Shown here: positions 1 through 5,347 of the stretch, in pieces
Layout of the letters: the number at the start of each line of letters is the position of its first letter
Numbering within the stretch: the stretch's first letter is position 1
NCBI GenBank assembly: GCA_026987155.1
Contig: JALSNG010000098.1
Span: forward strand, 1-7,132
From: Thermococcus sp.
GTDB lineage: Archaea; Methanobacteriota_B; Thermococci; Thermococcales; Thermococcaceae
DNA: 7,132 bases
Reading direction: 5' to 3'
Notes under the pieces: generated by a model
Database searches by the model: none
Told to the model about the DNA's origin: nothing
What the model saw: only the letters and a program-made list of their open reading frames with translations
Program-made: the position numbers and the translations under genes

Positions 1-770
1 CGGCTTTAAGCGCATTGAGTGCTCTCTCAACGGCCTTTTGGGAGTAGTCCGCATACTTGAGCCCGTTCAGGACGCCAAGGAGTTTTTGGGCTTCGAGTTT
101 GATGTCAGCCGAAGAATTCTCGATGCCCTTCTTGGTTGCGGGGTATTTTGGTTTTTCTTCTACCTCGACAATTTTTCCGGCAGCAGCTTCTTCAGATGTT
201 CTGCGAGCTGGTGCATCTCCTCGATCTGTTCTATCTTTCCGTTCAGCGGTTCGAGTACATACCTACCACTCTTGTATTGGAGTGTCTTTGCCTGCATCTC
301 GCCGATCTTCTCCGCAGCCCTTGCTGCCATTTTGATGTATTGTATGTAATCTCCGAAGTCCACACCTGCCCGTGATAGCCCTCCAAACTCCCAGAGAGCC
401 TCTGCTATTTCGTTTAACTTTTCTCTGACCAGGCGGTCGTAGGGCATCGTGTGGTACGCCGCGAGCCGTGTGTTCATAACGTGGTCGTCACATATTCGGT
501 TAATCTTGCTTTCTACCGGGTCTACGAACTCATTACTCTCTCTACAATCCTCGGAAGAACGATCCGTTCTACCGCCTTTTGAACTCCAAATTCATCCCTG
601 TGCCTGACCTTTGCTGCCTCTCAGCAGGTTCCCCCGTTTTCGGTAATCGTTCCCGTTTCAGGAATTTTTCTGATCCCGTGGACCTTTGCACGGATCTTGC
701 GCTTCCCGAAGTACTTCCCCTTCACGGGCAGTTCGACTTCGCGAATTCCCGTTGAGTGGTATCCAACCAT
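1..770 (-). pseudogene. Decayed gene of unknown family with several frame lesions, 3' end beyond the window
   Basis: Family not recognised. On the minus strand a protein-like reading can be followed across almost the whole stretch, but in several frames. It starts at ATG 768-770, preceded by GGTGAG and a 4-nt spacer. It then reads MVGYHSTGIREVELPVKG, continues through GKRKIRAKVHGIRKIPETG and reaches an in-frame TGA at 621-623. A second open stretch (RDEFGVQKAVERIVLPRIVERV) runs to TAG at 522-524. One base appears lost near 529-540, where the frame changes to NEFVDPVESKINRI. That frame runs through 477 (an internal Met) to TAG at 160-162. Adding one A to the run at 172-176 restores PEKIVEVEEKPKYPATKKG, then KLEAQKLLGVLNGLKYADYS, which is open to the window edge. 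The Glu/Lys-rich, partly amphipathic composition matches a cytosolic thermophile protein; there is no membrane segment. The last visible 30 residues loosely resemble a small three-helix (RuvA C-terminal-like) module, which is weak evidence. Sequencing error is the main alternative to true decay. Confidence 0.66.
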
Positions 771-775
771 TTGTC

Positions 776-780
776 TCACC
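776..780 (-). promoter_or_regulatory. Ribosome binding site choosing ATG 770 of the decayed gene
   Basis: GGTGA on the minus strand lies five bases before ATG 768-770, the usual archaeal Shine-Dalgarno spacing. It favours this ATG over the ATG at 794-796, which opens a frame of only six codons (MVIVDG) whose TGA overlaps this very site. Confidence 0.5.
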
Positions 781-825
781 CATCGACGATAACCATCGCC
801 TTTTTTCGGCTACTCACCAAGGGGG

Positions 826-840
826 ATAAGACTTTTGAAA
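826..840 (-). promoter_or_regulatory. BRE/TATA-like promoter of the decayed gene
   Basis: The minus strand reads TTTCAAAAGTCTTAT, an A-rich BRE-like part followed by a TATA-like part. It is followed by a C-rich stretch. With the usual offset of about 26 bases, transcription would start near 806, some 36 bases before ATG 770. The element sits in the loop between GGGGG (821-825) and CCCCC (841-845), so it could also be exposed by a small hairpin. There is no oligo-T tract after the upstream gene's stop at 880, so read-through from that gene is possible too. This is inferred from pattern only. Confidence 0.4.
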
Positions 841-879
841 CCCCCGGGCTCCAAGTTCCCGGCGAAGGGCTATTACTCC

Positions 880-2253
880 TCACCTCCCCATCTTTCTCCT
901 GAGCCAGCCCCACGCATCGAACAGCCACTCAAGGTACAGCCATAGGGATTCCGTGAATGCCTCCCAGCGGAGGAGCTCCCTTAATGAGACACCCATGACC
1001 ACCGCAGCGGGGGGAACGAGAGCAGTCGCGTAGAAGCTGAACTGGGTTTTCCCACCGAGAACGTACTGAAGGGCGAAGAAGCCCACAGTGCTCCAGAAAA
1101 CGAGAAAAGGCTCAAGGATTCTCCTTCTTCTGCGGTAGAGCCAGGGCATGGCAAGGATAAAGAGCACCATTGCGAGGAGCAAGAAGGGGTCAGTTTGGGC
1201 GAATATGTTGGGGTCAAAGTGAAGTGTAAATGGCCGGTAGTTAATGAACCACTGCCAGAAGGGAGAGGTGTTTGGATTCGGGCCCTTGTAACTCAGATGC
1301 CATCTGAAGCTCCCCAAGAAGTTGTTGAGCCACTTCCTGAACCCCACGACTGCTATAGCCGGCAGGTTTGGAACCACGAAGGAGAGCGCGGGGACAACGC
1401 TGACGGTGAGCAGGAACTTTAACAGACTTTTCTCTTCCTTAAGAGCGCGATAAACCAGTACCGGCCATCCAAAAGCTCCGCTCAGCTTCGTTGCGGCTGA
1501 AAAACCGATTGCAACTGCAGCCGTCCGAGTTTTCTCGTAAGCGAGAAAAAGAACGAAGAGTGCTACCCCAAAGGCAACGTAGATATCGAGCATCGCAGCG
1601 ACAGCCGTGGACTGGAGCACAGGATCCGCTGCCGTGAACACAACCGCTATCAGGGAAGCGAGATAACTGCCCGTTATTCTCCAAGTTGCGAGGAGAACCA
1701 TGAGCTGAATGAAGAGGAAAACCACCAAGCCAGGAAGTCTCCAGTCAACGGGGCTGTCTCCAAAGAGCATTCCGAGCATTATGAAGTCCTTACCCAAGAA
1801 GGGGTGTTCGAGGTTCAGGTAGTTCTGGATGTTCTCCTTGTCTGGATACCAGTAGCCGGAAACGACAGTGTAGGAGTCGCTTGGAAGGGCCGTGGAAAGA
1901 TCCTCCAAAAACTCACGGAAGTTCTCCGCCGGAATCTCGTAGTAAACCCCGGGGAATTCATAGTATTCCTTCCTAACGCTGGCCCCCTCAAGGGTGGCGT
2001 AGTAATCCACCTCCGAAAGGTAGAGGAGCTTACTGCTATCGTTTGAGAATATAACGTTAATGCCCTCCAATCCGTCGTGCCTGTAATGAGCCTGAAATCC
2101 CAGCCTGTGAAGAACGTTTCTGCTCGCCGAAACGTACCATACCTCGTCTCCAATGTAATCGTTAACCTCGGCGGCGATCCTGTAGGTATACCAGAAGGAT
2201 GATCCCATGATCAGAATCACGAGTGCTATGAAAGCCACCCTCTTCTTATCCAT
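880..2253 (-). CDS. Membrane GT39-type glycosyltransferase (dolichyl-phosphate-mannose-protein mannosyltransferase-like)
   Basis: A 457-residue polytopic membrane protein of the PMT/ArnT-like GT-C fold, probably taking a sugar from a dolichyl-phosphate donor outside the membrane and adding it to a protein or lipid. A membrane segment spans residues 7-27. The first outer loop has GDEVWY (35-40), whose Asp-Glu pair is where the GT39 catalytic acid lies. A soluble stretch of about 110 residues leads to EHPFLGK (149-155), equivalent to the family's HPPLGK. Then come hydrophobic helices at about 174-190, 198-240, 278-305, 356-372, 381-399 and 404-422, ATKLSG at 254-259 and FYATALVPP at 408-416. 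The end is short, basic and probably cytosolic. Start: the open frame continues 44 codons upstream, but ATG 2251-2253 has GGTGGG just before it (2257-2262) and the extension would cross the divergent promoter. It resembles the archaeal COG4346 group. The acceptor and exact sugar are not predictable. Confidence 0.82.
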   Translation of the reverse strand: MDKKRVAFIALVILIMGSSFWYTYRIAAEVNDYIGDEVWYVSASRNVLHRLGFQAHYRHDGLEGINVIFSNDSSKLLYLSEVDYYATLEGASVRKEYYEFPGVYYEIPAENFREFLEDLSTALPSDSYTVVSGYWYPDKENIQNYLNLEHPFLGKDFIMLGMLFGDSPVDWRLPGLVVFLFIQLMVLLATWRITGSYLASLIAVVFTAADPVLQSTAVAAMLDIYVAFGVALFVLFLAYEKTRTAAVAIGFSAATKLSGAFGWPVLVYRALKEEKSLLKFLLTVSVVPALSFVVPNLPAIAVVGFRKWLNNFLGSFRWHLSYKGPNPNTSPFWQWFINYRPFTLHFDPNIFAQTDPFLLLAMVLFILAMPWLYRRRRRILEPFLVFWSTVGFFALQYVLGGKTQFSFYATALVPPAAVVMGVSLRELLRWEAFTESLWLYLEWLFDAWGWLRRKMGR

Positions 2254-2257
2254 GTTC

Positions 2258-2262
2258 CCACC
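2258..2262 (-). promoter_or_regulatory. Ribosome binding site deciding the GT39-like start
   Basis: GGTGG on the minus strand, four bases before ATG 2251-2253. It selects this start over an in-frame ATG 44 codons upstream (2383-2385), which lies inside the divergent neighbouring gene. The predicted transcript start is close to this site, so the leader would be very short. Confidence 0.55.
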
Positions 2263-2280
2263 GCGAAAAATAATCGGTGA

Positions 2281-2291
2281 ACTTTTTAAAC
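2281..2291. promoter_or_regulatory. Shared divergent TATA element
   Basis: ACTTTTTAAAC lies between two divergent genes 58 bases apart. Read on the plus strand, its centre is about 26 bases before ATG 2312, which predicts a transcript starting at or next to the start codon. Read on the minus strand (GTTTAAAAAGT), it is about 26 bases before position 2260, just ahead of ATG 2253. The near-palindromic T5A3 core could position TBP for either direction. No second good TATA box is seen between the genes. Positions are seen in the sequence; promoter use is inferred. Confidence 0.6.
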
Positions 2292-2311
2292 CTCCCGCCA
2301 ACCCTAAAGCG

Positions 2312-3460
2312 ATGAACGAGGAAAAGGTGAGACTTGCTGAAGAACTCGTACGGAAGGGACTGGACGAAAAAAAGCTCCGCCACAAACTTGGTCCGGACTG
2401 GAGGCTCCTGGTAGAGATAGCGAAGGCGCGGATAAGGGCGCGTGATAAGTTCTCCCGGGATGACCTTTGGATGGATCTTGAAGGTCTGCGCTACGCCACC
2501 CACGAAGTGGTCGCGAGATACAGGGCCGAAAGACTTGAGGAGTTCGGAGTCAGGAGCATAGCGGATGTTTCCTGCGGAATCGGGATTCAGGTAATCTTTT
2601 ACGCGATGAAGGTTGAGAAGGCCTGCGGCGTGGACTTGGATCCGCTGAAGGTAGAGTTCGCAAAGAGGAACGCGGAGCGCTATGGTGTCACCAACATCCA
2701 GTTCATACACGGGGACTCCCTAAGCCCGGAGATAATCGAAAGAATCACCGCCGAGGTTATCTTCTCCGATCCTGCACGGCCTCCGGAAATGCCTGAAAGA
2801 AAACTTGAGGACCTGCTCCCCAGTCCTCTCAAAATCTACGAGGCCTACAAATCCAAAACCGATTCCTTCATCTTCGACCTTCCCCCGCAGATGAGGCGGG
2901 AGAAAGTCCCATGGAGAGGAGAGTTCGAGTACATAGACCTTTACGGTCATCTCAACAGGTTGACCTTCTACACGGAACCGCTCGCAAGAGCCGAGAGGAG
3001 TGCAGTGATCCTGCCGGCCGGTGTTAGACTTGAGAACGACCCGGATCTTGAGCACATCGTCGAATGGACGGCGGAGCCGGGGGATTACCTTTACGAGATA
3101 CCACCTGCCGTGGACTACGCGGACCTTATAAACGAGCTTTTCCACAGCCTCGATGGCACTCCAATGATGCTCCTCCGAGAGAAAAGGCGGGTTTTAGCGA
3201 CTGGGAACGAACTCCTGAGAAGCCCCTACCTCAAGAGAACCTACGCCCTCGTGGGGACAATCCCCTTCCACCCGGTCAGGATAAACGACTTCCTTAGGAG
3301 AGAGGGCTTTGGAAGGGCGACATTAAAGATGAGCGTGCCACAGCAGGAGTACTGGAGGTTGAGAAAGCGCATAGAGGCCAACCTGCGGGGGGATAGGAGG
3401 GCTTTCGTTTTCAGGCTCGGGGATAGGGCTCTGATAGCGGAGGAAGTTTATTCTTCCTAA
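2312..3460 (+). CDS. Class I SAM-dependent methyltransferase with THUMP-like C-terminal region
   Basis: A predicted 382-residue cytosolic methyltransferase. A helical, charged N-terminal region (1-80) precedes a Rossmann-type domain: motif I DVSCGIGIQ (85-93), the acidic loop GVDLDPLKVEFAKRN (106-120) and motif IV FSDPARPPEMPERKLEDLLPS (151-171). The usual NPPY/DPPY catalytic motif is replaced by DPARPP. This layout, followed by a C-terminal part (about 300-382) with the FHPVRINDFLRREGFGRATL stretch, recalls the bacterial PG_1098 group described as THUMP-like-domain methyltransferases. That family match is from memory. An RNA substrate is plausible but unproven. Start: ATG 2312 sits about 26 bases after the TATA centre with no SD, so the message is probably leaderless; the frame is open 35 codons further upstream, but across the promoter. 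It ends 55 bases before glmS, which has its own promoter. No lesion or unusual base composition is seen. Confidence 0.8.
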   Translation: MNEEKVRLAEELVRKGLDEKKLRHKLGPDWRLLVEIAKARIRARDKFSRDDLWMDLEGLRYATHEVVARYRAERLEEFGVRSIADVSCGIGIQVIFYAMKVEKACGVDLDPLKVEFAKRNAERYGVTNIQFIHGDSLSPEIIERITAEVIFSDPARPPEMPERKLEDLLPSPLKIYEAYKSKTDSFIFDLPPQMRREKVPWRGEFEYIDLYGHLNRLTFYTEPLARAERSAVILPAGVRLENDPDLEHIVEWTAEPGDYLYEIPPAVDYADLINELFHSLDGTPMMLLREKRRVLATGNELLRSPYLKRTYALVGTIPFHPVRINDFLRREGFGRATLKMSVPQQEYWRLRKRIEANLRGDRRAFVFRLGDRALIAEEVYSS

Positions 3461-3478
3461 GAAAGCCTTTTAACTTTC
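3461..3478 (+). promoter_or_regulatory. glmS promoter with inverted repeat around TATA
   Basis: GAAAGCCTTTTAACTTTC follows directly on the stop codon of the methyltransferase gene. CCTTTTAAC (3466-3474) is a TATA box with a GAAA-type BRE just upstream. Transcription should begin near 3496, leaving a leader of about 20 bases that contains the SD. The element is flanked by GAAAG (3461-3465) and CTTTC (3474-3478), a perfect 5-bp inverted repeat that could bind a dimeric regulator or be chance. Confidence 0.6.
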
Positions 3479-3500
3479 CGCTCCAAGTGCTGGCAACAGA

Positions 3501-3510
3501 AGGTGGGTGG
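3501..3510 (+). promoter_or_regulatory. Ribosome binding site deciding the glmS start
   Basis: AGGTGGGTGG has its second GGTGG (3506-3510) five bases before GTG 3516. An earlier in-frame GTG at 3507 falls inside this SD and would put three residues ahead of Cys. GTG 3516 gives Met-Cys, as needed for an N-terminal nucleophile cysteine. Confidence 0.8.
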
Positions 3511-3515
3511 TTGCC

Positions 3516-5324
3516 GTGTGCGGGATAATAGGTTACATAGGAGACGGAAGGGCATGTGAAATCATCGTCAAAGGTCTGAAACGTTTGGAATACCGGGGCT
3601 ACGACTCCGCGGGAATAGTTACTGGAGACGGTGAGAGGCTTTACATAAGGAAGGGTGCCGGAAGGATAGATGAGCTCGTCCAAAGACTCAATTTCCTTGA
3701 GATGCCTGGAAACAGGGGGCTCGGGCATACGAGGTGGGCCACCCACGGGGTTCCCAACGACACAAACGCCCACCCCCACAGAGACTGCACCGGGAGGATT
3801 GCTCTCGTTCACAACGGCATCATCGAAAACTTCGCGGAGCTGAAGGAAGAACTCCTCAAGAGGGGCCACAGGTTTGAGAGCGACACCGACAGCGAAGTGA
3901 TAGCTCACCTCATAGAGGAAGAACTTAAATTCGAAGGAAGCTTTGAAGAAGCCCTGAGGCGGGCCCTCCTTCGGTTGAAAGGTTCCTTTGCCCTCGGCGT
4001 TGTCTACTCTGGGGAGCCAGATAGGATATATTTCGTGAGAAATGAAAGCCCGCTCGTACTTGGAATAGGGGAGGGCGAAAACTTCGGTGCGAGTGACGTC
4101 CCGGCATTCCTCGAATACACCAATAAAGTCGTGTTCTTAGATGACGGGGAGTATGCAGTGGTTAAACCCGACTCCTGGGAAGTCAAAAAGATCAAGACGG
4201 GGGAGAGGGTTCACAAAGAGGTGAAGAGAATAGACTGGAGCCTTGAGATGGCCGAAAAATCCGGTTTTCCCCACTTCATGCTGAAGGAGATATTTGAACA
4301 GCCCAAGGCTGTGATGGATGCAATACACGGCAACTCGGGAGTTATTGCCGGAATTGCCAAGGAGATAGCGGCTTACGATAAAATAGTCTTCGTCGCCATG
4401 GGCACCTCGTACCATGCGGCACTCGTGGGGAAGTACCTTTTCCAACGCCTTGTGAAGAAAGTTCCTATAGTCGAGGAGGCGAGCGAGTTCAGGTACGAGT
4501 TCGGGGATTTGGTTGATGAGAAAACCCTTGTGATAGCCATAACCCAGAGCGGAGAAACTGCCGACACCCTCGCGGCGATGAAGCTGGCCAAGAAGAGGGG
4601 TGCAAAGGTGCTCGCCATAGTCAACGTCGTTGGAAGCATGGCCACGAGGATAGCTGACATGACCCTCTACACTCACGCTGGGCCGGAAATCGGCGTTGCA
4701 GCGACCAAAACATACACCACACAACTGGCCGTGCTGACTATGCTAACAATAGAGACGGCAAAGTTCCTCGGGACAACGGAGAGGGAAAAGCTCCTCATGC
4801 TTGAGGAAGAACTCAAAAAAGTTCCCGACGCCATTTCAAAGGCCCTTGAACTCCACGGGGTCATAAAAGAGCTGGCAGAAACTCTAACGTCCTCCAGGGA
4901 TGCCTTTTACATAGGCAGGGGGATTGGATTTCCAACTGCCCTTGAGGGAGCGCTCAAACTCAAGGAGATAAGCTACATACACGCCGAGGGACTTAGCGCG
5001 GGTGAACTCAAACACGGTCCCCTTGCCCTCTTGGAGGAGGGGGTCCCCGTTGTGGCAGTGGCACCAACTGGAAAAACCCTTGAAAAGCTCATCAGCAATG
5101 TGGAAGAGGCAAAGGCGAGGGGAGCAAGGGCCATAGTTGTCGGGAGTTCCGAAGCACTTAAAAGGGTCGCCGACACGTTAATAGCGATGCCCCCCCTCGA
5201 CGAGCTCCTGAGTCCAATGGTGTACGTTGTCCCCCTCCAACTGATGGCGTACCATCTCGCAGTTTTGAGGGGCAACGACCCCGACAAACCAAGAAATTTA
5301 GCAAAGTCCGTTACGGTTGAATAA
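3516..5324 (+). CDS. glmS: Glutamine--fructose-6-phosphate aminotransferase (isomerizing)
   Basis: Converts fructose-6-phosphate and glutamine to glucosamine-6-phosphate and glutamate, the entry step to UDP-GlcNAc for archaeal glycans; cytosolic. It is 602 residues, the normal full length. The N-terminal class II amidotransferase domain (2 to about 215) has the nucleophile Cys2 in MCGIIGYIGD, RGYDSAGI (27-34), GHTRWATHG (70-78), HNGIIEN (99-105) and DTDSEVIAHL (123-132). The HFMLKEIFEQP linker (253-263) leads to two SIS sugar-isomerase domains. SIS1 has MGTSYHAALVGKY (295-307) and TQSGETADT (343-351), then ATKTYTTQ (396-403); SIS2 has GRGIGFPTALEGALKLKEIS (467-486) and EGLSAGELKHGPLA (491-504). 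The C-terminus DKPRNLAKSVTVE is the canonical end. All key residues are present. GTG 3516 is chosen as start because it places Cys at position 2 and follows a strong SD. It is probably co-transcribed with the STT3 gene 23 bases downstream. Confidence 0.98.
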   Translation: MCGIIGYIGDGRACEIIVKGLKRLEYRGYDSAGIVTGDGERLYIRKGAGRIDELVQRLNFLEMPGNRGLGHTRWATHGVPNDTNAHPHRDCTGRIALVHNGIIENFAELKEELLKRGHRFESDTDSEVIAHLIEEELKFEGSFEEALRRALLRLKGSFALGVVYSGEPDRIYFVRNESPLVLGIGEGENFGASDVPAFLEYTNKVVFLDDGEYAVVKPDSWEVKKIKTGERVHKEVKRIDWSLEMAEKSGFPHFMLKEIFEQPKAVMDAIHGNSGVIAGIAKEIAAYDKIVFVAMGTSYHAALVGKYLFQRLVKKVPIVEEASEFRYEFGDLVDEKTLVIAITQSGETADTLAAMKLAKKRGAKVLAIVNVVGSMATRIADMTLYTHAGPEIGVAATKTYTTQLAVLTMLTIETAKFLGTTEREKLLMLEEELKKVPDAISKALELHGVIKELAETLTSSRDAFYIGRGIGFPTALEGALKLKEISYIHAEGLSAGELKHGPLALLEEGVPVVAVAPTGKTLEKLISNVEEAKARGARAIVVGSSEALKRVADTLIAMPPLDELLSPMVYVVPLQLMAYHLAVLRGNDPDKPRNLAKSVTVE

Positions 5325-5337
5325 ATAATTATGGGGC

Positions 5338-5342
5338 GGTGA
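5338..5342 (+). promoter_or_regulatory. Ribosome binding site of the STT3 gene
   Basis: GGTGA lies five bases before ATG 5348 in the 23-bp gap after glmS. It supports translation of STT3 from a shared glmS transcript and fixes the start upstream of the extra N-terminal membrane helix. Confidence 0.7.
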
Positions 5343-5347
5343 AAACA

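Larger units (their letters stand above)
771..879. other. Intergenic segment between the GT39-like gene and the decayed gene
   Basis: About 110 bases between the stop of the glycosyltransferase gene and the start of the decayed gene, both on the minus strand. It holds the promoter-like element, the ribosome binding site and a six-codon open frame (776-796). I see no terminator-like T-run on the minus strand and no RNA gene. Confidence 0.55.

Noticed and set aside
38..375. Three overlapping plus-strand open frames at the left edge
   Set aside because: They are antisense to the decayed gene, rich in Cys, Ser and Phe, and have no ribosome binding site.
160..477. A complete 105-residue minus-strand gene
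   Set aside because: Its Met is preceded by clearly coding in-frame residues and its stop is removed by one base in an A-run, so it is an internal fragment of the longer decayed gene.
1..770. Programmed frameshifting as explanation of the frame changes
   Set aside because: Several separate lesions, including an in-frame stop and a shift outside any slippery run, fit decay or sequence errors better than recoding.
776..796. Six-codon open frame (MVIVDG) that could be a leader peptide
   Set aside because: It has no well-placed SD and could equally be chance or the start of the decayed gene before another lesion; there is no attenuation-like structure around it.
2207..2311. 35-codon N-terminal extension of the methyltransferase
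   Set aside because: It overlaps the start of the divergent gene and runs through the TATA element.
2254..2385. 44-codon N-terminal extension of the GT39-like protein
   Set aside because: It crosses the divergent promoter and the neighbouring gene's start, is Ser/Phe-rich unlike the rest, and a good SD sits before ATG 2253.
4137..4724. Long minus-strand open frame (195 codons) inside glmS
   Set aside because: It is antisense to a full-length gene with every conserved motif intact, and its translation looks like no protein I know.
5322..5335. AT-rich TAAATAATTATG as an internal promoter for STT3
   Set aside because: It does not match the BRE/TATA pattern of the other promoters here and would place the transcript start at or beyond ATG 5348, although that gene has an SD.
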